Shown: piece by piece, positions 12,514 to 23,000 of the stretch | Layout: each line of letters starts with the position of its first letter | Numbering within the stretch: position 1 is the stretch's first letter | From: Saccharomycopsis fibuligera x Saccharomycopsis cf. fibuligera | Taxonomy: Eukaryota > Ascomycota > Saccharomycetes > Ascoideales > Saccharomycopsidaceae | Direction of reading: 5' to 3' | DNA length: 64,000 nt | Assembly (NCBI GenBank): GCA_001936135.1 | Contig: CP012811.1 | Span: forward strand, 434,001-498,000 | Position numbers and translations under genes: made by a program | The notes under the pieces: generated by a model | Told to the model about the DNA's origin: nothing | Databases searched by the model: none | Seen by the model: the letters and a program-made list of their open reading frames with translations, nothing else

Positions 12514-13080
12514 AGCGGACGGTTCTTTGAACACGATGCAACTAGACTAAACCAACCCGAAGCTTAGGGCCGCCCATCAAAGAGTGTGGCTGTTTCCTAT
12601 TAATAGCTACATACAGCTATAGCTACATAGAGATAGATGTTCGAGTGTTGATGTTACTCTAACACGGACTAACAAGTATGTGCGGACGACTGTTTGAGAT
12701 TGGGGTTGTATAGCAGTATACCAAGAAGCAGTTGTCAACCTTTGTGGCGGTGTTGGCGTCCCACCATACAAAAAGTCATTATTATTCTATTCTTTCTGCT
12801 ACTACAATTACTATTATTACTATTATCTTTAGTGGACTTTGATGGTTGCTTGCGTCTTTTTAAAAGAAACAGTTGGGCTGTTTATTATTATTTTTTTTTT
12901 TTTTCATTTCTTTTAATGGAATTGGATGAGGCTCGATGCTTATTGTAATCAGCACTGTAACTAATTGTCCGTCCAAGGATGGTTCCGTGGACACTCCCGC
13001 CAGCTGCCGGGAAGAGGCCCAAAAAAAGAGCCCCTGCTTGGCTGTCGAAGCCGAACTTTGTTCTCGTATCTATCAAGCTT

Positions 13081-13127
13081 GTTTGTTTGTTTGTTTGTCT
13101 GTTTGTTTGTTTGTTTGTTTGTTTGTT
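13081..13127. repeat. TTTG tetranucleotide microsatellite
   Basis: About twelve units of the GTTT/TTTG repeat, with one C interruption. It is likely length-variable between strains. Confidence 0.85.
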
Positions 13128-14742
13128 AAGATCAACCCTGTCTAAACTTAGACAGTTTGTATCTACACCGTAGTGTGCACCATAGTAAAATCCCTTGGAG
13201 CGTCCGTTGCTTTCACTTTACAGTGGACCGGTAATGATGCCCTGGATTACAATGCCGTTTCTGAAACTATTATTATGTATGCAGCGTATGTGCCGCGGCC
13301 TATTTTTAATGCGCTGGGTGGTCCGCAGTTTGCTCACCGCTTGCTGTCCGCCGTCTCGAGACACAGACACTCACTTGTGTTGGTGGAGCATTACCACCAC
13401 TGTCAAACCACCAGCTAGCAGGCCATATATCCACTGTTGTCTTAAATATCTGCTCCCATTCCCCTTTCTTGAAAATGTGCACAGAGCTTGTATTCTAAGA
13501 ATAATACCAAATTGAGCTAACTTACTCAAGTTATCGTATAGAAAGCCAAAAAAAGAAATCGCTTCCAACTAAATTAAAGTTCAAGCAAACTTTTTTTTTT
13601 TTTCCTTCTACTAGTATTTCGTTGTTGATTTTTTTTTAGCTCTGTGAAATTTTCATTTTCAATTTTAATTTACAAAAATTGAACCACGACTGTATAATTT
13701 CTTTTTTTTTTTTTTCTTTTTTTTTCTTTCTGTTTTTTCTGTTTTGTATTTTTTTTTATTTTTGGCATTCTGTCTTTCCAGATATGGAATACTGATCTAT
13801 ATATAGCCAAGTTGAATTATCTAGAGAGACAAGACATGGCCAGTGTACATGTGCACTTATAAGCCGAGTTAGTCTGCGGTCCCAGAGTCTCACCTCTTTA
13901 TGAGTTTAATGATTTATTTATAGGGTGCTCTGGAATTATCTCAGCACTGTAAACTAGTGTATTGCTTACAATTTGATTAATGCGGTGCAGAACTGGCGAT
14001 TTCTCTTTCCGGGGCAGGAAAACCTGCCAACGGTGCCGACAAGTATAAGCTTACAAGTTGCGCTGCAGAAATCAAAAAAGAAATGAAAGTAGCACCTCTT
14101 GGGTCCTCTTTCTTTCTTCTGTCAAATCATTCTGCAAACCCAATAAAGGAGTGTGATCAATCAACCTATCGAGAAAGAAGAAAGAAAAAAAAAAAAAAAA
14201 AAAAAAAAAACGGGGATCAGTTTGTGAGTCTTGGGAAAAAGAAAATACAATGTAAAGTGAAAACTTATCCCTCCACATTTTTCAATGCCCTTGCTATGTG
14301 CACACAGACTATATCAAAATTGATCCTCTTGTTCTTAATCTATTTGCTGCCTTGTCTAATCTGTATCGCAATCTCGATTCTCATCCCCTGCTTCGATCCA
14401 TCTCCATCTCCATCATCAGATCAGATCAAACAAGTTAACATTGCTGCAGCGCCCAGAACTTCATGGATTGATTGGCAGACATGCACTGCAAAGTCTGCGC
14501 AATCTGCGGTTTGCTGCCTCAGCCCGCAGTATACGTGACGCGTTGTGCGTCAAAGAAAACCGCAAAACCACAAAATCGCAATATCAAGACAACACAAAAA
14601 TCAAGACAACATGAGAGACCAAATTCACAAAAACTCACCATTTCCAACCAAGTATTGATGCTGAGGTCTATCTAGCTGCCGGTGAGTGTCAAACTGTTTG
14701 TAGCGCGTTGCACATGTACTACTTGCATCGAAAAATTCATGG

Positions 14743-14910
14743 CAATATCGATTTATTATTTCTATATAATCTTATAAACTTATCTATATAGTATATACAG
14801 TATAGCTCAGTTGTTATTATATAAAGGAATCTTATACAAGTGAAAACCCCCGTTAGTGTCAGTAAGACTTTAGTGGATCTGTTGGATTTGAAATAGATAT
14901 TGGAGAGATT
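14743..14910 (-). mobile_element. LINE 3'-end fragment, minus orientation
   Basis: The reverse complement of this segment matches bases 16744-16916 at roughly 85-90 per cent by eye. Shared blocks include TATCTATTTCAAATCCAAC, TATAATAACAACTGA, and the end ATAATAAATCGATATTG. The plus copy is the 3' untranslated end of an L1-like element. This copy lacks about 16 bases present there and has no poly(A) tail at its 3' end, so it is a trimmed relic. With the plus copy it forms an inverted repeat about 1.8 kb apart, with the tRNA-Leu gene between. Confidence 0.8.
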
Positions 14911-15260
14911 GTTCACTCCAGAGTTGTGGAGCTCATTTTACGATAACCAACCAACGCAAACTGATTAAATTGCTGTCCGTTTTGGAGCATTTTATGGATT
15001 TTTTTTTATCGTGGATTTACCAATTCGACGTTGGTTTGTGAGTAGCAAAAAAGCCGACTTAATTATCAAAGACAAGATTATGGATTGCCAGTATGCAAGA
15101 ATTCAAAGCCAAACTGTCCGCGAAGTTTTTTTTTTTTTTTTTTTTTCTGTCACCCAAGATTGTATTACTATCTATATTTATATATATGTGTGTGTGTATA
15201 ATCCCATAAACTTGAAAGAACATGAATGTAAAAATAAAGACAGAAAGAACAAAACATGCG
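14911..15260. other. Spacer between LINE relic and tRNA gene
   Basis: A/T-rich spacer with a T run at 15126-15146 and a TATATATGTGTG stretch near 15180. No gene is visible. Confidence 0.5.
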
Positions 15261-15268
15261 AAAAAAAA
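15261..15268 (-). terminator. Pol III terminator of tRNA-Leu
   Basis: Eight T in a row on the transcribed sense strand, three bases past the tRNA 3' end. This is the usual RNA polymerase III stop. Confidence 0.85.
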
Positions 15269-15271
15269 TAA

Positions 15272-15388
15272 TGGACGCGATGAGGTTCGAACTCATGCCT
15301 CTTTCGAGACTCGATTGCTCAGCTGTTTTAGCTGCAAGAGACCGTAGTATCTTGAGTCGAGCGCCTTAGACCACTCGGCCACACGTCC
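15272..15388 (-). tRNA. tRNA-Leu(CAA) with intron
   Basis: Read on the minus strand, the acceptor stem GGACGTG pairs with CGCGTCC (one G-U pair), with discriminator A. The D arm carries GGCCGAGTGG (A box) and the T arm carries GTTCGAAC (B box). The anticodon stem CTCGA/TCGAG encloses a loop with anticodon CAA at about 15352-15354, so it reads UUG as leucine. An intron of about 35 nt (roughly 15316-15350) follows the base 3' of the anticodon. It contains TCTTG, complementary to the anticodon region, as in S. cerevisiae tRNA-Leu(CAA). A long variable arm, expected for leucine, is present. Two LINE relics flank the gene. Confidence 0.95.
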
Positions 15389-15748
15389 TTTATAAAAATT
15401 GGTGTTTTTGGGAGAGTATGACCACAATGTAGTTGATTAAGAATAGGTATGTTTCCCTCAAAATTGCAAATATATGGTGAAATTGTTGGTTTAAGGCGGC
15501 TTTGAGGTTGTATAAACATATTTTTGGCCCCCGACTGTTATACTGCTGGCCCACGTAAACACGTTAGCCAATATTGTGAATCGCTTGGTAACAGCAGTGG
15601 GTGGAAAAAGCTCGAAAACTTAAGAAAAGATTATAAATAAAAGATGATTGCAAATACACGAACCACACCCTTTTACGATTTTAGGATTGAATTTTGAGAA
15701 GGTAACTAGGAATACTAAAAAAAGCCTTTAAAAATCATCAAAAGGTAG
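15389..15748. other. tRNA 5' flank up to LINE insertion
   Basis: No gene is visible. This is the upstream side of the tRNA gene on one hand and the left flank of the truncated LINE on the other. I could not recognise a target-site duplication. Confidence 0.45.
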
Positions 15749-16597
15749 ACTGTAATATTTTTTTTCTTTCGCTATGAGCTCGAACGTAAACCAGGACATA
15801 TTGACACTCAATTCTGGTGGAGAGATGTTCTCGATACAGTTGACGGAGGCGAAGGCCAAGGGCAATCTATACTGGCACAGAACCCACAACAGTGCTTTAC
15901 GTTGACAGCCACAGAAGCAAACATAATAGCTCTGTGGAAACAAGTATCCCCCAACAAACACAATCCTGGCATCCTTGGGCTTCAGCGCACATCAGATATA
16001 GCAGAAGCAGTGGAGCTCGGTATACCGTTTTTGAAAAAAAAGTTCATTCCAAAAGAAGTCTTCGACTTCAAGTCCCGGAACGGTAGTGCACAAGTGCGCG
16101 AGAAGAAAGATAAACTACTATTCTCACATCAGTTGGCACGTCTCAAGCAAGTCACTAATAAAGAGTGTCTGACATTCTGGCAAATGCTAAACAAACAAAC
16201 GTTCAAACACCCTGGCTGCTTCGAGAATATACACACATTCCACCTCGGAGTCGAGAAGTTCAAATTGCAAGGTGAGGAATGTAAGTGGTGCTCCGAAGAT
16301 TTATCACGTAAAAAGCACAAACAGCAGTCATATGAAGATGCTATCAACAAACAAATGGAGCACTTTTTGGTTAAATGTCCAGTGGCACGAGCATTATGGA
16401 AAAAGTTACATATAAATAGGGAATTGAGCTGTGACAGCCTCATCCTTCCGTCCAGTGATACACGAGAATTAATCCAGGTTGACAACTACTTGATATTCCA
16501 AAAGAAATATTCCCGCCTACGGCAAGATAAGAACTTTGATTGGAAAACCATTCCGATCTCTAGTCTTGTTTACTACATCACCGCGGTAATGAATTAG
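15749..16597 (+). pseudogene. LINE ORF2 C-terminal fragment with zinc knuckle
   Basis: The frame is open for about 280 codons from just after a TAG at 15746-15748 to the TAG at 16595-16597, with no ATG at its start. The product has a CX2C...HX4C motif (CKWC, then HFLVKC), the cysteine/histidine element found at the C-terminus of L1-type ORF2 proteins. It ends with a basic, aromatic tail. The endonuclease and reverse transcriptase domains are missing, so it cannot move by itself. The open frame suggests a fairly recent insertion, or chance. Confidence 0.78.
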
Positions 16598-16936
16598 GTA
16601 ACACATCAGTGTTATCTTAGTGAGTGGAAGATGGTATTGAAGTGATACCCTTTTCTTTTTATCTGTCGACAGCAAAGCAATGACCCTCAAAAAAACAAAA
16701 AAAAAAAACAAAATATCATCCATCCTAGACTATAATCTCTCCTATATCTATTTCAAATCCAACTGACCCGTTAAAGTCTAAATAATACTAGCGGGGTTTT
16801 CACTTGTACAAGTTTCCCCTATATAATAACAACTGAACTATACTGTATATACTATATAGATAAGTTTATAAGATTGTATTTTCTATCGTTTATATAGAAA
16901 TAATAAATCGATATTGTGTGTGAAAAAAAAAAAAAA
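15749..16936 (+). mobile_element. 5'-truncated L1-like LINE (Zorro-type) with poly(A) tail
   Basis: This is a non-LTR retrotransposon remnant of about 1.2 kb. It carries the end of ORF2, a 3' UTR of about 320 bases, and a 14-A tail at 16923-16936. Loss of the 5' end together with a poly(A) tail is what target-primed reverse transcription commonly leaves. L1-like elements called Zorro are known from Candida. A Zorro relative is inferred from the zinc motif and the host, not from a database match. The left limit is set by the in-frame stop before the open segment and is approximate. A second, more divergent 3' end follows directly after the tail. Confidence 0.8.
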
Positions 16937-16939
16937 TCT

Positions 16940-17136
16940 AGTTTTAGTTATGTCTAAAATCTCCCCTAGTCCAACATGAATGCTAAACTTTTTAACTAAT
17001 AATAACGGGGTCTTATCTTATATGTACTTCTCCTATACAAAGACAACTGACCCACGCTGCACACACTACGTAGATAAGTTTATTATATTATATATAGAGA
17101 ATAAATCGATCTTGTGGGTGTGAAAAAAAAAAAAAA
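16940..17136 (+). mobile_element. Second LINE 3' end in tandem, older copy
   Basis: This stretch aligns with the 3' UTR of the copy before it: AATCTCCCCT, then ACGGGGTCTTATC, GTAGATAAGTTTAT and AATAAATCGATCTTG. It ends in its own 14-A tail at 17123-17136. It is clearly more diverged, with a deletion near its start. The tail-to-head order suggests that one element inserted next to or into the end of the other. The left edge is approximate. Confidence 0.72.
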
Positions 17137-17709
17137 GCATTGAACGCAGAGGGGTCTAAAGTTATTGAGAATAGGTTTGTTGTATTTCAGTTATTCTGAA
17201 TTATACTAACAGCTTAAAATTACAATTTCTAGCTTTACTCTATCTCGTTGGTTGTTATAGCAGTTGACCTATATTAAAAGCCCAGCGCAGCTGTTTTTAC
17301 TCAAATAAAAAAAAATAAAAAAAAAGGGGGTACGCCACCGAAAAGTTAACTTCGCAGTAACCCGCATAGATCGAGTAAAGATACACTAGGGTAACCCTGA
17401 AATAATGGCCAAAGTGAATAGCGGCGACTACTTTTTTGCTAGAAATTCGATCATTTAGAAATATCGGCAAAACCAAACATAATTGATTAGTACTAATCTC
17501 AACCTTCACAAAAATTCACGTAGCAAATCACACGCCTCGAGTTGATCATTATCACCCATAGCACTAGCTGCAAGCAAAAATCATCATACAAGCGTTATCA
17601 CAGTATCAAGTTACATCAGCGTTATCTATCTTATTAGATTAGTTTTCACAAAAAGTTATAATTTTAAAAACATACTCATACAATATCACCAACATCACAA
17701 TAATACAAA
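17137..17709. promoter_or_regulatory. NOT4 promoter region
   Basis: 573 bases between the LINE tail and the NOT4 ATG. A/T-rich with A runs near 17310-17325. The last 150 bases are CA-rich and resemble a yeast 5' leader. No other gene is seen. Confidence 0.5.
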
Positions 17710-19473
17710 ATGGTGGCACTAAATGACGATTACTTAAATGAAGAAGAAGAAGTATGTCCGCTTTGTGTGGAAGAAATGGACAGTTCTGATAAAAGATTCA
17801 AACCATGTCCTTGTGGTTATCAAATCTGTCAGTTCTGTTACAATAATATTAGACAGAATCCAGAACTTAACGGCAGATGTCCTGCTTGTCGGAGAAAATA
17901 TGACGATGAAAGTGTTCAATATATCGAACTCACTCCAGAAGAAGTCAAAGCAGAAAACGCAAGAAAGATAATCAGAGACAAAGAAAGAAAACAAAGAGAA
18001 AAAGAAAGAAAAGAGCAAGAAAATGCTTCTAGAAAACATTTGGCTGGCATGAGAGTGATTCAAAAGAATCTAGTTTATGTGGTTGGCCTTAATCCTCCTA
18101 TACCGCCAGAGGAACTTCACAGTGCGCTAAGATCAGAAAAATATTTTGGTCAGTATGGTAAAATCTTGAAAGTGGTGGTGAACAAAAGGAATCAAAATGC
18201 AAATTCTATTGGCAATAATGGATATGGCATTTACGTGACTTTTGTGAGAAGAGAAGATGCTGACAAATGTATTCGTGCTATTGATGGTTCAATAATGGAT
18301 AGTAGAATCATTAGAGCTGCTTATGGTACCACAAAATATTGCTCTTCTTATTTGAGAGGCTTGCCTTGTCCTAATCCAAATTGTATGTTTTTGCATGAAC
18401 CTGGCGAAGAAGCAGATTCTTACACTAGACAAGATATGTCCACCCATCAAGGTAACGAGTTGGGTAGACACCGTGAAGGAGGAATAATCAGATATGGGCT
18501 ACATAATAATGTGATTCATCCCTCAACAAAGCCGGGGGATATTGTTCATGACTTGAAACATGTCTCTAGCTCTAGTCATGGTATAAATATCACCGGTAAT
18601 GGTACTAGCAATAGTACTAGTAATGGTACTAGTAATGGTAATGGTATCAGTAATGGTAACAGCAGTACTTCAGAACATCGCAACGATCACAGTGACCAAG
18701 AAAATGCTCCAGGCTTACCAGCTACTGCCTCATGGGCCAAAAATGTTGCATCGGGCACTACACAAAACAATTCTCCGAAACCAAGAAACGCTACTTTGGC
18801 CAATGCTTCTGCTTTCCCAACATTAGCTGAAACTGCATTGCAACGTAACAATTCAGGTACCAATTTGACCCATTTGGTACACAAGGAAAGAAAGAAGGAT
18901 AAGCATAAGGATTCAAATGCTCACGGTAAGAAAGAATTTAAAGAAAATATTGATGAGTTAGTTATTAATGAATTGTCCGCATCAGAATTCATGTCACAAA
19001 CATTGAATCTTCTTACTTCCAGTTTTGGTAAAGTAAATTATGAATTCAAGACTGATTTATTTGAAGAAAAATATGGTCAATCTTTGGACGATTTTCCTCC
19101 AATGTTTGCGTTTGCATCTTCTAAAAATTTGGTGATTCCTGAAAAATCACAAGAAATTGACTACTTCAAGACAGGAACAGAATTGATCAATGCAATCATT
19201 GACAATAGAAAAGCAGCCAATGCTATTTACAATACTGAAATTTTGCCACCAAAGAACATTCGTACTGAACCTCAACCACCACTTCAACATCTGATCAATG
19301 CATTGCAAAATCCTTCTGCTGCTAGCACTCCAAGAGCAGGGGTTACTCCACCTCCGGGATTGTTGAACAAACAATTGAATCTCGGCGAGCAGCAGTACCC
19401 ACAACAACATAGCAACAACCACTCTACTGAAATTTTGAATCATCTTTTGAATGGTAAAAAGATTGCTACTTGA
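17710..19473 (+). CDS. NOT4: CCR4-NOT E3 ubiquitin ligase subunit Not4
   Basis: 587 residues, equal to S. cerevisiae Not4/Mot2 (587). It is the ubiquitin ligase of the CCR4-NOT complex, with roles in transcription, mRNA decay and co-translational quality control. The C4C4 RING lies at residues 16-61 (CPLC, CPCGYQIC, CPAC). A basic coiled segment (about 75-115) follows. Next come an RRM from about 119 to 205 and a CCCH finger at about 208-228 (CSSYLRGLPC, then CMFLH). The rest is disordered, with N/G/S repeats around 295-325 and a C-terminal stretch expected to bind Not1. The ATG is the first in frame and follows a CA-rich leader. Confidence 0.97.
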   Translation: MVALNDDYLNEEEEVCPLCVEEMDSSDKRFKPCPCGYQICQFCYNNIRQNPELNGRCPACRRKYDDESVQYIELTPEEVKAENARKIIRDKERKQREKERKEQENASRKHLAGMRVIQKNLVYVVGLNPPIPPEELHSALRSEKYFGQYGKILKVVVNKRNQNANSIGNNGYGIYVTFVRREDADKCIRAIDGSIMDSRIIRAAYGTTKYCSSYLRGLPCPNPNCMFLHEPGEEADSYTRQDMSTHQGNELGRHREGGIIRYGLHNNVIHPSTKPGDIVHDLKHVSSSSHGINITGNGTSNSTSNGTSNGNGISNGNSSTSEHRNDHSDQENAPGLPATASWAKNVASGTTQNNSPKPRNATLANASAFPTLAETALQRNNSGTNLTHLVHKERKKDKHKDSNAHGKKEFKENIDELVINELSASEFMSQTLNLLTSSFGKVNYEFKTDLFEEKYGQSLDDFPPMFAFASSKNLVIPEKSQEIDYFKTGTELINAIIDNRKAANAIYNTEILPPKNIRTEPQPPLQHLINALQNPSAASTPRAGVTPPPGLLNKQLNLGEQQYPQQHSNNHSTEILNHLLNGKKIAT

Positions 19474-20020
19474 ATATATTAAAACATTTTATCAAAAGAA
19501 ATAGTAAATCGTCGATTATTTCTTATTCTTTCTACTATTTAGGTTTTCAATTTTTTTTCCTTTTTTTTTTTTTTTTTCTGTGTACCGTTTATTTTTTCGT
19601 TTGTGTCTTTTTAGTTTTTATATTAGAAAACTTGATTTGGTTTTCTCCAGTGGTAATTATTTTAGTATACTATTATTATAATTGTTAGTATTAGTATTAG
19701 TATTATTATTAATGTGATTTTAGTTTTTTGTTTTTTGGTGCCTTAAATGCTTTTTCTTTTAGTTGTAAATCTCACTTTCAATGCCTTCAAATTTTTATTG
19801 TTTTATCAGCGCATTATACTGATGATTCAACTCGTCGCGCAAAAGGCGTTTTATTTATCCGCTACAAATAACCTCATTCTGAGGTTTTACAATAAAATGC
19901 TAATTATGTACAAAATTTTATACTTAACAATTCTATACTATTCCACAGCACCCTAGGCCAAGTCGAAGAGCGGCTTCGACAGCATACCCGAGTATACGGC
20001 TATACATGCACACACAAAGT
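19474..20020. other. Convergent 3' flanks of NOT4 and the cullin gene
   Basis: T-rich after the NOT4 stop (T runs near 19550-19580), then mixed sequence. A compact hairpin lies at 19962-19980. Reading the minus strand past the cullin stop, I found no frame resembling a cullin C-terminal winged-helix domain. Confidence 0.5.
19962..19980. repeat. Perfect 7-bp stem-loop
   Basis: GTCGAAG and CTTCGAC pair perfectly around a five-base loop. It lies about 40 bases past the cullin stop codon and could sit in the 3' UTR of either convergent gene. Confidence 0.5.
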
Positions 20021-23000
20021 TCAAAAGTTCATGTGAAGCTTTCTAATCGCTTTTGAGGAAACTAAAGGAATCTTGACAATTTGCTTCTTACTGTTAAACT
20101 GCTCATTGACAATGAACACATCATCTTTGCTAAATCTGCCACCTGCACCACCACCACTGCTGTTGCTGTTACTGCCACCGCTAACGGTAGTGCTTTCTGT
20201 GATTGCGCTAACAGCAGACAAAGGTGCGGACCCAGACCCAGCACTAGCTGTAGGAGCACCCAGTGTCGATGTAGTTGACTTGTTGATCAAAATGCCAGAT
20301 TTTTGTAGCGAGAAAATTGCCCTTTTGATGATATCGTCAGGATCATGGTTTAAAGTTTTTGGCGTTGCTGTCTGCCTTTTTGATCCCTTTTCTTCTTCTT
20401 CGTCTTCCTCTTTGACAACACTGCCGTTCCCGGCGTCTCTAGTATTTTCATTATCATTGCAATTCCAGTCTTCCTCTGTTATACCTTTGCTGCTTGAAGA
20501 ATCAAATGCTTTCCTGTATTCTTCTTCACCAAGCAACCGTTTCCTTTCCATTCGCTCAACAATGCGGGATTTATTGACCATATTATTATTGTAAAATACG
20601 TCATTCAAAGCTTCTTTGGACAACTGCATTGCCGATAAAGTTCTCGAGCTAGCAGTAAGAGTATTCCGCTGACTCACTATGCGTACATTTTTATTCCCTG
20701 TACCTGAATTGCTGCTGGTGCCGTTGCTTCCTCCAATTATTGACTTTCCACCTCCAGCACCGCTGCTGGAAGCCGTGGATCCAGCAGAAGCAGAGTTCGA
20801 TGAAGATGACGAAGATGCTGGGGCACTAGCTAGGTTCTTGCTAGGCTTAAGACGCTGAAGAATATCCACATATGACCATTCGTCAGTTTCATTGAAAAGC
20901 AACAACACACAGCCAACAATAAACGCAGTATGGATCTGTTTTGGCGTGTCTTCATTATCTGGATTAACATTGAAATCAAGCACCAAGTAATGCAAATAAT
21001 AGTTCCAGTTAAGGATTTTATGGCTGTTGTTAATGTAATATTTTGAATTTTGATCTGGAGTCCATGAAGATGACAATGATGAAGCTGATGGCAAAGTAGA
21101 AGACGGCAATGCTGACGGTGCTGTTGGCAGAGCCCCCTGTAGAAGAGGATAAAGCTTACTGCTACTTGGTCCACCTTCAAAGAACATATCATTGAAACTG
21201 TCAAAAAGTTGTGGCATTTCGTATTTCGGAAACATCAAATCAAAGTTATTATTACTAAAGTTGGGCCAAAGCTTGGTATTAAAAATTAATGGATCGAATT
21301 CAACTTGCTGTGCGGTATCACCTTCTTTGGCAAATGGTGACAAGAATAAGCGTGTCTGTTTTGGCGGCTGTGCTGTTGATTGAATTTTCTTTTGTTGGTA
21401 AACCATGAAATCTTCCTTGAATTTCTGCGATATATCAATGTCCTTGATCATAGAGTAGACGGAATGGAACTTGGCTACCAACTCTTCAGAATCAAAATCA
21501 GCATCAACTTCTTCTGCATCGTCGAGACGATGACTGTTGCTATTGTCGTTGATGCTACTTTGATGCGATTTATAAATCTCTGGTTTCAATTTAGTCCTGG
21601 TGCCCTTGTATGGATTGAATTCTGTCTCCAAATATGCAATAAACTGATTATCCCTGTGCTTATATTTGATAAAATCTTTTGTAAATAACACAAGCATTAA
21701 ATTTTCAATAAATATTTTTTTATTCAAGTGTTCCGAATTTATAATATTGTTAATGTTGAGTAATCTTTTGGACAAATGTTGTCTATAATGATGAATGAAA
21801 AACTCAAATCTTTTTTGGTAGAATTTCTTGAAGAACCAATAGATAATTTCAAATTTTGGAGCAAGTTTGGTATCATATACTTCATTAATGATTGTTACAA
21901 ATGGTTTGTTTTCCGGTATTGGTACTTTGGCATCATTAATGTACTCGTTGAAAAGAGAGTTTATAAATAAATCACAATACTTTACTAACTCAATTATAAG
22001 TTCGTTATTGTTGATATTGATAATTTTTATAAATGATTTGTTCACTTTGGAAACAAATAGAGGATTACTATCAAATGAGTTTTCAATGAATTGCAAGTAT
22101 TTGTCCTTGAGCCTGTAAAGTAGTTCAATGATTGAGTTTTCAATCTGGCTTGCTAAATCCTTATCCTTTTCTTTATTTTTTAGATTCTTCTTCTTAAAAT
22201 TTATCAAACTTGTGAATAGTTGATTGTATATTGTGTTAAACCATATGAGGGCAAGTGAGTCAACAGATGGCTTGCGAGTGTCGTTAGTAGAGCTATTTTT
22301 GTCAGTGTCATTATTGGCCTTCTTGAATCTATCATTTACATAGTCATTTACATCGTCATTTACATCTTCATCTTCATCATAATCCTCATCAACATCACCA
22401 TCTTTTTCATTATAATTTTCTTGCTCTTTTTCTTTGATAGTGCCAGCTACCTCAGCATCCAATTCAGCAAGTGTATCCCCATGAATTTTAAGAACTTCAT
22501 CATCGAGCCTTGTATTTCCCAAGTCGAAATCCTGATGAAACTCATACAATTTTTTCAACCCAACGAAATCCATATCACTAAATAACTTGATAAAAATTTT
22601 GTTCAAATAATCATTATTGATAATAAGCTTATATAATAAGATTCTCCTTATCAAATAAATAAACCTCTTGTTGTTATCAAGCTGGAAATTGGAATGCACT
22701 GCAAATATGGAATACTGATGATATTGATTCAAATACTTAAAATAAAAATCGTCACAGTTACTATTATTATTACTATTATTATTATTGTTACTATCATGAC
22801 TGCTGGCAAAGACTTCTTGCTTGTTGAATCTGTTATTGAAAATCAGATTAGCAAGTATGGTTTCATGACGAAAAATGCGTTCAAAAATTGCCATGAAGCT
22901 TGAAGTAACAGCATGATTTTCTTCAAGTAACGGAGTCTGAGTTAAAAACCAGCAAAATCTGTTCAATTCATTCAAATAAATTCGGTTAAAGTTTATTGAT

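Larger units (their letters stand above)
10741..14742. promoter_or_regulatory. Long upstream region of FKS1, no protein gene
   Basis: Four kilobases upstream of FKS1 hold no credible gene. The first 650 bases are purine-rich on the plus strand (A/G and GA repeats), which suits a long pyrimidine-rich FKS1 5' leader. From 11380 to 12660 the base composition is clearly richer in G+C than other intergenic parts, with a perfect palindrome and a short heptamer repeat. A TTTG tetranucleotide repeat lies at 13081. From 13580 to 13770 there are long T runs, and there is an A run at 14177-14211. Short open frames here are composition artefacts. The stretch could carry FKS1 enhancers, a non-coding transcript, or both. 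Confidence 0.4.

Noticed and set aside
14083-14538. 151-codon plus-strand frame with a Lys run
   Set aside because: Contains a poly(A)-derived Lys tract. No signal, domain or conserved look.
15272-15388. tRNA-Ser(CAG), the hallmark CTG-clade tRNA
   Set aside because: The anticodon loop reads CAA with an intron after it, so this is tRNA-Leu(CAA).
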